Positions 43,620 through 55,494 are shown, counted from the first letter of the stretch. The stretch: 64,000 nucleotides of DNA from Theocolax elegans (GCA_026168455.1 CM047431.1:41261986-41325985), one strand, 5' to 3'. Made by a program: numbers and translations. Notes: generated by a model from the sequence alone, not told the origin.

Positions 43620-43622
<3 letters not shown>
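43121..43622. other. Inner part of left TIR and AT-rich interior
   Basis: Continues the inverted repeat to about 43418 (with a roughly 75-bp block absent on the right side), then AT-rich DNA. Confidence 0.5.

Positions 43623-43624
<2 letters not shown>

Positions 43625-43682
<58 letters not shown>
43625..43682. repeat. (TA)n microsatellite
   Basis: About 58 bp, preceded by acacacac. Overlapping Tyr/Ile ORFs are artefacts. Confidence 0.95.
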
Positions 43683-43683
<1 letters not shown>

Positions 43684-43870
43684 ACATTATATTAAAGTTA
43701 TCTTTTTGAGCGATTTTGTAAAAACTCCCCTATTCTTGCGAAAAATACTTAAAACATATATTTTATGATAAATATGTGTAACATAAGTTAATGCATCATA
43801 TTACTGACAAAAAAATTATTATTATAATTACTAAGTGATATAAAAAAAAAAAAACCGATAAATTATAATG

Positions 43871-45805
43871 TCCGTCCGTCCGTCCGTCCGACAAACATTA
43901 TCTTGGCGTGAGAGAGACAGTGAGAGGAAGAGATAGGGCGACAGATAGAGAGAGAGAGAGATATTCTTTATCTCTCATTCTCTCTCTCTATCTCTTTATC
44001 TCTCATTCTCTCTCTCTCTCTCTATCTCTATCTCACATTCTCTCTCTCATTCTCGCTCTCGCTCTCTATCTCCCATTCACTCTTTCTTATTCTCTCTCTC
44101 TTTCTCTCTATCTTTCATTCACTCTCTCTTATTCTCTCTCTTTCTCTCTATCTTTCATACTCTCTCTCTTATTCTCTCTCTCTCTTTCTCTCTATCTTTC
44201 ATTCTCAGTCTCTCTATCTCTCTCCCTTTCTCTATCTCTCATTCTCTCTCTCTCTCTCTCCCTCTCTCTCACTCTCTATCTTTTTATTTCTCATTCTCTC
44301 TCTTTATCTTACTCGCTCCCACTCTCTCACTCCCTCTCTCCATTTATTATTCTCTCTCTATCTCTCCTTCCATCTATCATTCTCTCTCTATCTCTCTATC
44401 TCTCTTTCTTATACTCTCTCTCTCTTTATTTCTCATTCTCTCTCTTTATCTATCTCGTTCTCTCTCTCTCTCTCTCTCACGCTCACTTTATCACTCATTC
44501 TCTCTCTTTATCTATCTCATTCTCTCTCTATCTATCTCTTGATCTCTCATTCTCTCTCTCTAGCTCTATATCTCTCATTCTCTTTCTTTAATTATCTCAC
44601 TCTCTCCCTCTCAATCTCTTACCCATTCTCTATCTCTCTCCCTACTCTCTCACTCTGTCTCCCTAACTCTCCCTCTCTCTCCCACACACTCCCTCATTTT
44701 TACTCACTGTCTCCCTCTCACAGTCCCTCATTATTACTCACTCTCACTCTCGCACGTCCTCGCTCTCCCTCAATCTTACTCGCTCCCACTCTCGCACTCT
44801 ATCACTCTCTCTCTCTCTCTCTCATTCTCGCTCTCGCTCTTTATCTCCCATTCACTCTTTCTTATTCTTTCTATCTTTGAATTCACTCTATCTTATTCTC
44901 TCTCTTTCTCTCTATCTTTCATTCACTCTCCCTTATTCGCTTTCTTTCATTCTCTCTCTCTTATTCTCTCTCTCTTTCTCTCTATCACACATTCTCTCTC
45001 TCCCCCCTCTCTTTGTCACTCATTCTCTCCCCCCCCTCTCTCTATCACTCATTCTCTATCTCCCCCTCTCTCTCTCTCACCATCTATCATTCTCTCTATA
45101 TCTCTCCTTCCATCTATCATTCTCTCTCTATCTCTCCAGCTTATTCTCTCTCTCTCTCTCTCTCTCTCTTAATCTCTCATTCTCTCTCTTTATCTATCTC
45201 ATTCTCGCCCTCTCAATCTCTTACCCATTCTCTCTCTCGGTCTCCCTAACTCTCCCTCTCTCCCTCACTCTCCCTCTCTCTCCCTCACACTCCCTCATTC
45301 TTACTCACTCTCTCCCTCTCACAGTCCCTCATTATTACACGCTCCCACTCTCGCACCCTATCACTTGCTCTCTCATTCTCGCTCTTACTCTCTATCTCCC
45401 ATTCACTCTTTCTTATTCTCTCTCTCTTTCTCTCTATCTTTTATTCACCATCTCATATTCTCTCCCTTTCTCTCTATCGTTCTTTCACTCTCTCTTATTC
45501 TCTCTCTTTCTCTCTATCTATCATTCTCTCTCTTATTCTCTCTCTCTTCCTCTCTATCTTTCATTCTTTCTCTCTTTCTCTCTATCTTTCATTCTCTCTC
45601 TCTCTCTCCATCCCTCATTCTCTCCCGCACTTTATCTTTCATTCTCTCTTATTCTCTCTCTCTTTCTCTCTCCCTCTCGCTATCTCTAATTCTCTCTTTC
45701 TCTCTCTATCTGTCTCTCTATCTCTTCCTCTCACTGTCTCTCTCGCTCTGTCTCATTCTCTTATTCTCCGTCCGTCCGTCCGTCCGACAAACATCATCTT
45801 GGCGT
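43871..45805. repeat. CT-rich simple-sequence block with duplicated border
   Basis: About 1.8 kb of pyrimidine-rich ctctctatctctcattctc-type DNA (43960-45765). It is bordered on each side by a (CCGT)n run followed by the same 24-base segment cgacaaacatYatcttggcg (43889-43910 and 45785-45803). Long Ser/Leu ORFs (up to 270 codons) are simple-repeat artefacts. Confidence 0.95.
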
Positions 45806-46725
45806 CAGAGAGAATGAGTCAGAGCGAGAGAATAAGAGAGTGAATGAAAGATAGAGAGAATAAGAGAGAGAATGAAAAATAGAGAGAAAGAGAGAGAGAG
45901 AGAATAAGGGAGAGAATGAAAGATAGAGAGAAAGAGAGAGAATAAGAGAGAGTGAATGAAAGATAGAGAGAGCGAAAGAGAGAAGAAGTAAGAGTGAATG
46001 GGGATAGAGAGCGAGAGCGAAAATGAGAGAGAGAGAGACTGAGTGATAGAGTGCGAGATAGAGAGGGAGTGCGAGAGTGAGAGTGAGTGATAGAGTGCGA
46101 GATAGTGAGGGAGTGCGAGAGTGAGAGTGAGTAATAATGAGGGACTGTGAGAGGGAGAGAGTAAGGAAGAATGAGGGAGAGTGAGGGAGAGAGAGGGAGT
46201 GTTAGGGAGACAGAGAGAGAGAGTGAGGGAGAGAGATAGAGAATGTGTAAGAGATTGAGATGGAAAGAATGACATAGATATGATGATATAGATAAAGTGA
46301 GAGAGAATGAGAGAGAGTGAGGGAGTGCGAGAGTGACAGTGAGTAAGAATGAGGGACTACGAGAGGGAGAGAGTTATATAGCGCGAGAGTGAGATCGAGT
46401 AAGAATGAGGGACTATGAGAGGGAGAGAGTGATATAGCGCGAGAGTGAGATCGAGTAAGAATGAGAGAGAGTGAGGGAGTCCGAGAGTAAGAGTGAGTAA
46501 GAATGAGGGACTGTAAGAGGGAGAGTGTGAATATGAATGAGGGATTGTGAGGGAGTGTGAAGGAAAGAGTGAGAGAATGGGAGAGAGAATGAGAGATAGA
46601 GAGAGAGAATGAGAGATAGAGAGAGATAATGAAAGATAGAGAGAGAGAATGAGAGATAGAGAGAGATAATGAGAGATAGAGAGAGAGAATGAGAGATAGA
46701 GAGAGAGAATGAGAGATAGAGAGAA

Positions 46726-46761
<36 letters not shown>

Positions 46762-46773
46762 AGATAGAGAGAA

Positions 46774-46822
<49 letters not shown>

Positions 46823-47155
46823 GAGAGAGAGAAGGAGGGAGAGGCAGAGAGAGAGGGAATGAGGGAGAGAGTGATATAGTGCGAGAGTGAGAGCGTGTAA
46901 GAATGAGAGAGAGTGAGGGATTGCAAGAGTGACAGTGAGTAAGAATGAGGGACTGTGAGAGGGAGAGAGTGATATAGTGCGAGAGTGAGAGCGAGTAAGA
47001 ATGAGGGAGAGTGAGGGAGTGCGAGAGTAAGAGTGAGTAAGAATGAGGGACTGTAAGATGGAGAGAGTGAATATGAATGAGGGTTTGTGAGGGAGCGTGA
47101 GGGAGAGGTTGAGAGAGTGAAAGAATGAGAGAGAGAATGAGAGATAGAGAGAGAG
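45806..47155. repeat. GA-rich simple-sequence block
   Basis: About 1.35 kb of purine-rich gagagagaatgagagatagag-type DNA, the strand-switched counterpart of 43960-45765. The two blocks face each other across the second cgacaaacatcatcttggcg segment. Confidence 0.95.
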
Positions 47156-47580
47156 ATTGATTGATTGATGTATTTATTGGGCCAATTATGGGGTAGAAAC
47201 CCCATAGGCACTAAAGCGAACTGTAACATAGAGTAAAACTTTTTTAAAACTAGATAATAATATAAAATTGCACAACAAAAATATAAAATAAAAACTATGA
47301 CAGAGTAAAGAATTAAAATAACAAAATAAAATATATGTACAATTGATTAATAGATTAATAAATTAAAACTTAAAAATAAATTATATAATAGTTTAATAAC
47401 AAAATAGTTAGCTTTGCATATGAACCGCAATATAAAATAAAAAAGAATATATATAATGAATACAATGAATAAATAAATAAATAGTAACAAAAATGACATA
47501 TAATGACGCAATGAAATGCAGAAGAAATGATAGATAAAATAACACAGCAATGCTCATTAAACTTAAACTTATATATCCAG
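47156..47580 (-). mobile_element. 5'-truncated LINE 3' end with (TCAA)n tail
   Basis: Minus strand ends ...cccaataaatacatcaatcaatcaa: a LINE-like 3' terminus with AATAAA and a short tetranucleotide tail abutting the GA block. The remaining 350 bp is AT-rich 3' untranslated sequence. GA simple sequence resumes at 47583. Confidence 0.55.
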
Positions 47581-47599
47581 GTGATAGAGAGAATTAGAG

Positions 47600-47635
<36 letters not shown>

Positions 47636-47639
47636 TGAG

Positions 47640-48225
47640 CGATCGATTGATAACTATATTTATTTGCGCCAAATTTGATACAACCGGATGGCTCTAATCA
47701 TATAAAATAGAACATATAAAATAAATTAGACAACTAAAGTAGAATTAATATAACCGATAATACATATGTAAAATAATAATTCACGCTAAATTAAAATTTA
47801 AATAATCTACGTCGCAAGCATTGGACATAAAATCGGATAAGTCGCTATCCATCCTCATGGAGAAATTTTTATAATACATTTTAAAAATATTTACATTAGA
47901 GCACTTTCTTATTCTAGATATGATATTATCCCACGTTTCCATTGCTAAATAAATAAACGAAGATTTACACGCAAGATTCTTAACATTAGGTAGGTTAGAA
48001 ACAGTATTTACTCGTTTGGATCTACGCAATTCAATGCCAAGAAAAGCCAGCTTATCGAATAAATATTGAGGTGTTTGGGTGGCCAACAATTTATACATAA
48101 AAGACCAAGGAAATATTTCCGTCGAACATTTAGTGGAAGCCAGTTCAGCTGATCATAGAAAGGCTGCAATGCTACCTCACATTTTAGATGAAAAATAAAT
48201 CTAACAACGGTATTACACATGCGTT
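47640..48225 (-). mobile_element. LINE reverse transcriptase C-terminal fragment
   Basis: Two overlapping minus-strand frames (48008-48220 and 47781-48098), offset by a frameshift near 48060, encode the thumb/C-terminal end of a jockey/CR1-like non-LTR polymerase: NTVVRFIFHLK, LNWLPLNVRRKYFLGLLCIN, then PQYLFDKLAF, SRIRKCSNVNIFK. The order matches the family end (xxLxWLxxxxRRxYFLG ... IRxxxSxxxFK). A short 3' region follows to about 47640. It is 5'-truncated and dead, embedded in GA repeats. Confidence 0.75.
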
Positions 48226-48236
48226 AAACTTTAATA

Positions 48237-48700
48237 GAATGAGGGAGAGAGAATGAGAGAGAGAGAGAGTGAGAGAGAGTATGAGAGATAGAGACAGAGA
48301 ACGAGAGGTACAGAGCGAGTAAGAATGAGGGAGAGTGAAGGAGTGCGAGAGTGAGAATGAGTAAGAATGAGAGTCTGTGTGAGGGAGAGAGAGAGAATGA
48401 GAGGGAGAATGAAAGATAGAGAGAATGAGAGATAGAGAGAATGAGAGATAGAGAGAGAATGAGAGATAGAGAGAATGAGGGATAGAGAGAATGAGAGATG
48501 GAGAGAATGAGAGATAAAGAGAATGAGAGTTGGAGAGAATGAGAGATGGAGGGAATGAGAGTTGGAGAGAATGAGAGCTGGAGAGAATGAGAGATAGAGA
48601 GAATGAGAGATGGAGAGAATGAGAGATAGAGAGAATCAGAGATAGAGAGAATGAGAGATAGAGAGAAAACGAAAGTTAGAGTAATAGAGTGCGAGAGTAA
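48237..48700. repeat. GA-rich simple repeats
   Basis: gagagatagagagaat-type tandem DNA continuing the purine-rich block after the LINE fragment. Confidence 0.93.
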
Positions 48701-48702
48701 GA

Positions 48703-48735
48703 GCTAGGTCCCGGTTCAAATCCGGGCTGAAGCTG
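48703..48735 (+). other. tRNA T-arm-like relic (SINE remnant)
   Basis: ggtcccggttcaaatccggg forms a perfect 5-bp T-stem with a ttcaaat loop, matching the B box of tRNA-derived SINEs. No acceptor stem or A box upstream, because GA repeats precede it directly. A truncated SINE or tRNA fragment. Confidence 0.5.
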
Positions 48736-49862
48736 TTTTCATTGAAATTTCGAAAATGTCTGAAGAGTTGAATTTTATTTTTCATACAAGAAATTATAAG
48801 AATATTGCATTTTTCAAGGTTTTCTCGGTGACATGTTGTTATAGTAACTTGAAGCTTTGTAAAATGATAGATAATTACATAACGGAGGGCATCTAACTCC
48901 TGTTTTTGCGTAAATTTGTTTTTATTAATTGTTATAAGTAAATTAGTTGTTTTTTCGTCTGCTATTTTCTGGTGCGAAATTTGTATTTGTAATTGAGTAT
49001 GATACCCACTTAAACAAGGTATCAATCTACATAAGAAGGTTTAAAACGTGTAATGAACGAAAAATTGCTGAAATGAGTTTTTGGTATGACATCTTACCTG
49101 AGATATGATCTGAGATCTCCAGTGAGATTTTTTAATGGGGATATATATATATATAAGTAAACAATATATCAAAAATAATATAACAAATCAATATATCAAA
49201 AATTGTAAAAACAAATCGTTATTTCTATTTGAACTTCTAATATTTGTCATCCTAGTACATGTGATATTTTAAATTCCAATTGGAATGTTATAATTAATAA
49301 TTCATTAATATGAATCGATCTATTATGAATTATATAAAGTTTATCAGGTATTAATGTAAATAATAATATTAGAATTAATTATTGGGAGTAACAGAAATTG
49401 TTAATGATATAAATAGTAAAAATGATCATTCTTCAATTAATTATTACGGATTTATCCCAACAAATTATATAATTGTAATATTTATTTAATTACTAGTACT
49501 ATAAATTATTTTACTAAATAGTTTTTAAAAAGTAATTTTTTGAATATTACATTACATGTAATTTGATGGTAAAGAATTATTATGTTAACAATACTATTTA
49601 ACTGCGAGCGAAGCGAGCATCTTGGCTAGTATTATAATTAAGTCAAAATTAAATTCATTATTTAAGTTAATTAATACAAAATTTAGCAGCATTGAATCAA
49701 TTTAGAAATTCATATAATTAAGTAAGCTATTATCAAAGTGAACAGGGTGAATAGTTTTATTTACACTTCTGGAGTAATATCCGATAATCCCCTCAAATGA
49801 ATTATATTATTATCCTCGCTTATGCTGAGGCGACAACTTTTATCTGAGAGAATATACACCTG
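48736..49862. other. AT-rich interior of nested element
   Basis: A short minus-strand ORF at 48636-49025 is mostly noncoding-like. ctgcgagcgaagcgagcatc at about 49602 is a small palindromic GC-rich island. No gene supported. Confidence 0.45.
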
Positions 49863-50086
49863 TGTACTATATTTTATAGTAGAAAGAAATTTATGTACTA
49901 ATATTTAAAGAATTTTCCACCTTTTTTAGGAGAACGCATTAGTGTATAATAAGAACGCTTAGAGAAAATAAAAAAAAAATAGGTTTATAAATATATGAAA
50001 GTTTTTTTATTTATTCTTGAACTGTTAAAAATTTTTGGCAGTGGTGCCAACTTAAATCGAGGCGCCAAAAATCATCCTCTGAATTA

Positions 50087-50338
50087 ACGTGTTCTCCAAG
50101 CAACTTTTGAGTTAAAGTCTTCTCCAAGCGATTTTTGAGTTAACGTGTTGTCCAAGCGAATTTTGAGTTAACGTGTTCTCCAAGCGAATTCTGAGTTAAC
50201 GTGTTTTCCAAGCGATTTTTGAGTTGACATGTTCTCCAAGCAATTTCTGAGTTAACTTGTTCTCCAAGCAATTTCTGAGTTAACGTGTTCTCCAAGCGAA
50301 TTCTGAGTTAACGTATTTTCCAAGCGATTTCTGAGTTA
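50087..50338. repeat. 28-bp subterminal repeats, right, nine units
   Basis: Nine units acgtgttctccaagcga-W-ttYtgagtta, exact 28-bp period, inverse of the left array. The gagttaac junction carries the gttaac palindrome in most units. Confidence 0.95.
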
Positions 50339-50366
50339 GAATGTTTTTATTCGGAGGCGACGACAT

Positions 50367-52323
50367 ATGATTTCTTATAAGTAAGGGTTTCGTAATAATG
50401 ATTTCGTGTTTTTTATAATCTAACTGTTCTTTTTCAATATGAATTTGAAATTCATATTTTCCATTAACTTTGATGTGTTCTGCATAGTAAGATGCAGCCT
50501 GTTTTATTTGATACGTACCTAGGGCAATATCATGCAAATTATTTTCTGTTAATGTTGGAAATTCTGGTAACGTGTCAGCATCCATTTTCAAAAATACTTT
50601 CGATTTCCTAAATAATTTGTTATCGTTGACGAAATTGAACAGTAGATTTGGCTTACTTTGTTTTTCTTTTATTTGTTGTGCTATAATTTCACAGTTTTTT
50701 TATCCGAATCAATTCTAGCATTATAAGCATTGTTTAAAGCGCACGCTATTTTAAAGTCATCCATCAAATGAGGAAGGCTGTTATAACACCAAACTTTGTC
50801 AAAATACCGGAATTGTAATTTTATAGCACCGTTAACTTTTTCAACAACGAATCTTAATTTTGTAATCAATCTTGTTCTATTTGCTTCTATAGTTCAAAGT
50901 TGCTTACATTGTTTTGGTATAAAGGAAGGCATTAATGCTTCAAAACCTTGTTCTTTTAAATATGGTACTACATCTTTGAACCCTCTATCAATTATAAAAA
51001 TATCGCCAGGAATGTAAAAGTTTTTAAACGATTTTGACAGCATAATTTCACGCAAAATCTTAGCGTCTGACTAGTTGGCAGAGTAAGGTCCATGAACTTC
51101 AATTATATATCCATTTGTAGTGACTGTCATCATTGGTTTTGTCAAACAACGGTTTTTATGGCAACTGTATGAAAGCTTTTGAAACTTATAATTTGCGCTC
51201 TTTTGTAAATAAATGTACGTGCCATCCCAGATTGTGACCACTGAATTTGTTTTATTTTCCATTAACAAATGTTTAGACATTGCTGATTGATTTATTATTA
51301 ATTTTTTTCTATCGTTACTGGCTCCGAGGTACAGCGGTAAAAGTTTTTCGTTAAATTATTTCTGACGATATTCAAATATTTTTCTATTGTCGATCGAGGG
51401 GTATCAAAAATAGTACATAGCATTTCATCGGTAGATCCGTATCTCAGTTTCCATAGATATAAACCTAGAATAAACGATATTCTTTTTCGAATTTTTTCTT
51501 TATTATCTATTAATTTCACAAGATTATCAAAATCTTTTCTACTTAGTCCAGTTTGCTTTCGTAAGTGATTGTCATTAATTATATCAAAATAGTTTTCTTC
51601 TAATAGATAAGCTTGTTTCACATTACGTAGTGAGTTCAAATAAAAGGTAACTTCGTCTGCAGTCATAATAGATTTATCATTTTGCGCAAGTAGCGCTTTT
51701 AATTCTAATTCGCAAAATAAATTTTCATCATTCAGATGTATACTGCAACATCGAGATTTCCTTGGCACATATAATCCTGTTGTTTTGAAAACTTGAATGC
51801 GTGCATTATCTGGTATCACGCAAAGGTTATATAATTGAAAGCATCTAAATATGCAACATTGATGGGAAGATATTGTTGATTTAATATTAACTGTTATTTT
51901 ATTATTTGCGTCGCATTGGGGTGTTACAGTTTTTGATGGCAGCGAAATAATATTTGAATCCTTATTAGTGCACTCATTAGATCCATCAAAAGTATTTGCA
52001 CTTATTGTTTCATCAACACAATCATTTGGGTTTTCAAATAATAATTTAGTGGAACTTTGGACATTTGTTTTAATATTCGTAGCAGAGTATATACATTTAT
52101 AGCATTTATTGCAATAAGTAGCATCATTTCTAACGGTATATTCTTGCCTACTACGTTTTTCCAATATTATTTCACAGATCTCGCAATGTTTTTTATTAAG
52201 TAGATTCTTTTCCTCATTGACATTTTCTTCCAAGTCCGATTCATTTATCAATTGTAGCAACTCATAATCTTCGATACAATCTTCAGAATCACTAGTTTCT
52301 ATTTCAAAATTGCTAATATCCAT
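50367..52323 (-). pseudogene. DDE_Tnp_4-type transposase, decayed
   Basis: ATG at 52321-52323 (MDISNFEIETSDSEDC). The N-terminus is acidic with two zinc-like clusters: HCEICE...YCNKCYKC, then HQCCIFRCFQLYNL...RCCSIHL, the latter typical of the DNA-binding part of this group. A helix-turn-helix-like segment follows (RYGSTDEMLCTIFDTPRSTI). The catalytic core is recognisable: D in TIWDGTYIYLQKS (about 51225), D in IFIIDRGF (about 50985) and E in FVVEKVNG. Breaks: a frameshift in the A-run at 51302-51308, TAG at 51068-51070, TGA at 50894-50896, and a frameshift in the A-run at 50695-50701. The coding sequence is cut at 50366 by the nested element and resumes at 42816. No activity expected. Confidence 0.85.
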
Positions 52324-52388
52324 TTTTAACTTGCAGTTTAAAAAATAACAGAAAGTAAGTACTGCTGTCTAAATATAAAAAAACTTAT

Positions 52389-53368
52389 ATGCAAATCATG
52401 AATTTAGAAGAGTCAAAGAGTTATAGATCTTAATTCACAACTGAGGATATTGCGAAAGCACTATTTCATAATGACACCGACAGAAATCTTATAAATAAAG
52501 ACATTGACTTATTCATTAAATCGCAATTTTCAAAAATATATAGGATTGACAATTGAATTGGGAACGAAGTATGCTATTATATTACTGGAAAAGAAAATTT
52601 ACATTACAAGACACTTAAGAAATATGTTAGTATATGTTATAATTTATTTAGAAAGAAAACAGATGATGTAATATATTATTATAATTTGTTAAGAAATTCA
52701 GCAAATGATGAAATGGAGAAAAAGGAAACGACATCTGTTAACGAAAAAACTAATGTAACGATGAACGTTTCAAATGATAAGGCATGCAGTAAAATCTATA
52801 AGACGGAGGTTCCGAAGCAAGTTATTACAAATGCTGTAACTTCTTCAGTTTCGCTTAAAACAATGGTAACTGAAGTATCTCCTACGGATCCTTACGATTC
52901 TGCTGACGTAAAGGAATCTTCTAAGAAACACAGGAAGACATTAAATCAATTTTTATTATTTTCTGATCACCTGCAAAACTTTTTTAATGATAAAACAGAA
53001 TATCCACTGAATTTTCCGAATATGCAGACAATGATTGGGGGAATCGAAATTAATGATAAAAGTTTTAAATATCTCTATCCTACAGAAGAATTAAACGATA
53101 ATGTAATAAATGAATTCTTTATAGTGATGTCTGAATTGAGCTATAGTAATAATAGAAAGATTCTACCTGTGCATGGACTTATATTGTATGTTCTCGACAA
53201 TACGTACCATTTTCAGAGAAAAACATGAACAATTGTCGTAAAGCTATTGCCCAAATTCTTGCAAAAACTATACTTCCGAAACCAATACAAGAAAAAAAGA
53301 TAAAGCTGCGTGAGATGCTACTTAATGCACCATATAACACAACAATGGAATTTCTTACATCCCTCTAA
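52389..53368 (+). pseudogene. Ulp1-like (C48) protease relic
   Basis: Divergent to the transposase, ATG 66 bases from the transposase ATG. Stops occur at about 52430 and 52554; the long open part is 52686-53228. Residues LFSDHLQNFFND ... FKYLYPTEELNDNVINEFFI match the start of the Ulp1/SENP fold (the LNDxxIN motif). The segment holding the catalytic His, Asp and Cys is absent: the frame breaks near 53215 and a different frame (NNCRKAIAQILAKTILPKPI...) gives what looks like the protein's C-terminal end. This means an internal deletion. Ulp1-like genes are frequent passengers of large DNA transposons. Confidence 0.65.
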
Positions 53369-53456
53369 AAAATTGTTTACTCTTTTATAAAACATTAATC
53401 CGATAAAAAAAATCAAAATATACAACTAAGCATACGGATAAATAATACAATGCCGC

Positions 53457-53640
53457 GAAAAAATTACAAAAACAAGAAAAAAGAAAAAAAAAGAAAAAAA
53501 ACAAAAAAAAACAAAAAAAACAAAAAAAAACGAAAAAAGAAAAAAAAACAAAAAAAAACAAAAAAAAACAAAAAAAACAAAAAAAAAACAAAAAAAAACA
53601 AAAAAAGAAAAAAACAAAAAAAAACAAAAAAAAGAAAAAA
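53457..53640. repeat. A-rich tract at inner edge of right TIR
   Basis: About 185 bp of A-runs broken by single C or G. The Lys/Asn and Phe ORFs here are artefacts. Confidence 0.95.
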
Positions 53641-54526
53641 AACGGAACCGCAGCTTTGCCACGTTCTTGTTCGTGGTTCTGGGTAATGCTGAGAGCGAAG
53701 CGTTCTGTCAATATATACAATTATTTGGTTTATATCAATAAATGAGATTCATTAAAATATTCAAGACGTACAGACTGTAACCCAAAAAAGATAAATGCTT
53801 TAATTAGTAATAATTTTCGATTTCTTTCTATTGGTTTGTGTACTGTTCATAAAAAATTGTGCAAAATATGTTTTTCAGAGAAAAAACCTTAAGGGTAGTT
53901 TTTCTTTTAAGGAATATTTAGTACATAGGGGACGATATAAGGGTGTCCCCCATCCGCAAATATTTTTTTATGTTTTCTAACAATAATATCTTTCATTTGA
54001 GCTACGCAAAGATACTTAAAAATTGTGCAAACAGTATGATTTTAATATAGGGGTAAATCGAACCTGCCTATTTAATGTGATATTGTAGACATAGGGGTTG
54101 CGTCCCCCAAAGGATAAATGTCGGAATCGCTAGTATTTTGCGATAGCTTTGACATGGTCTTTCGACTGTTTGCAAAAAATTGTGCAAAATATTTTTTTTA
54201 GAGGAAATACCTTAAGGGTAGTTTTTTATCAAAAATATAATCACTATTAAGGGTTAAATAGGGGTGTGCCCCATTTGGAAATATCCTTTTTTGATGGTCT
54301 ACTTTATTATCTTTCTTTAGAGCCTAAACAAGCTGCTCAAATATTGTGCAAAGTGTTTCATTTTACTGATTTACTAAATTTTTTCATGTTTAAGGGATAA
54401 AAACTTAATCTTTGAATATCTCAGCTTCCCTTCGGTTGTCGAGACTCTTTTTTTTCAAAATGCATGTTTTTTTATGCTCTACACTGTGGTAATGCTTTCA
54501 TAGGGCCCGTATAGTGAGCCGATTTC

Positions 54527-55429
54527 TTATATAATCGTGGCATTGTTCTATGGGGTCTCATCAGGTGGTGTCGGTGACATGATGATTTTTGCTAAAAATG
54601 CGTACAGAAAATTATTAATCATGTAACGATTAACATAATAACATATTAAAATAATAAACTCAATCAATTTTATTATTATACAATATCGTAAAAATAATTA
54701 TATGAAAAGTGAAACTACTATGAACATGTAAAGAAATAAATAAGTGGTTGATAGTATAAATTTAAAAAGAATAACAGCACTTATAGTGATGTATTACTTA
54801 TTCAAAATAATTCTTTATTAATTAATTTAACTCAACGATGGAGAGTGTTATTATTTATAAATGACAAAATTTTTTATTAAGCTTTATAAAAAATTAGGTA
54901 TTATTGTTGTACAAAATAAATACAAAGTCGTTTAAGGCGATGTCGGACTCAGAAAAGGGTGATATTCAATATTTCTTTTAAAAACAAAAAATGAATTTTT
55001 AAAAAAATCCTATCATTCAAACCCTGAGGCATCTTTTAAACAATATACCCAAATTTTTTCAGATTTTTAAATCGATAATTTAATTATGATGCTTGGGTTG
55101 AAAGTTAATGCCTTTTTTGACTAATAATTACCGACCAAAATTTGTTTATTCCTCTAAAAGTTATTCAATTCTAATTTCTTAATACTATTATCATCTATGG
55201 TATCGTACCATAAGTACGAGAGTCGGCGTCTGTTAAAGCTGTTCATTTTTCTTTTACTCATGCTGGTTTCGTTGAGTCCTTCTTTTGGACGTACAACTTT
55301 TAACTTCAATCTTTTTAATGTAGCCAAACAAAATTAGCCAAAACAAAATATCATTATTTTTTTTATTATCATAAATTCAAAGTATCCGATTTTTAAGGGT
55401 TAATCCAAGTTGTAAATAAAATTAACAAC
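54527..55429. other. AT-rich flank with a dispersed-repeat copy
   Basis: 54935-55150 (TTAA-ggcgatgtcggactcag...) matches 33838-34030. The rest shows nothing recognisable. Confidence 0.5.
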
Positions 55430-55448
55430 TAATTTTGATGTTAAAAGT

Positions 55449-55494
55449 CGTACAACGTTTCGTCTGCCAGGTTTTGCAGACCTCATCAGGTACG
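55449..55494 (-). ncRNA. Hammerhead ribozyme-like motif, left arm
   Basis: Minus strand: CGTAC, CTGATGA, helix II GTCTGC/GCAGAC (6 bp, after one extra G), GAAA, CGTT, GTACG. CGTAC/GTACG gives a 5-bp helix I; helix III is again about 2 bp. The cleavage triplet would be GTT. The core is intact. Confidence 0.58.

Larger units (their letters stand above)
42817..50362. mobile_element. Nested 7.5-kb inverted-repeat element
   Basis: Ends cgtcgcctccgaataaaaac and its complement; 4-bp target duplication ACAT at 42813-42816 and 50363-50366. Terminal inverted repeats run about 500 bp (left to about 43418 including an indel, right from about 49863). They include arrays of a 28-bp repeat and an inner palindrome gttggcaccactgccaa. 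The core holds only simple sequence and LINE 3' fragments, so it is non-autonomous. It inserted into the transposase gene of the 13-kb element and is thus younger than it. Confidence 0.88.
41489..54526. mobile_element. 13-kb DDE transposon with long terminal inverted repeats
   Basis: Left repeat 41489-42375 and right repeat 53635-54526 are inverted copies of about 890 bp, starting gaaatcggcYcactatacg and each continuing inward into a homopolymer-rich tract (T/G on the left, A/C on the right). Between them lie a minus-strand DDE transposase and a divergent plus-strand Ulp1-like relic starting 66 bases apart. A second element (42817-50362) has split the transposase. Removing it leaves an autonomous-type element of about 5.5 kb. 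Target duplication was not resolved. Confidence 0.88.

Noticed and set aside
43908..47229. Long Ser/Leu-rich ORFs (up to 290 codons) on both strands
   Set aside because: They are translations of CT/GA simple sequence, with several frames open at once and no start context or domain.
53385..53720. Phe-rich and Lys/Asn-rich ORFs over the A-rich tract
   Set aside because: Direct translation of poly(A/T) runs.
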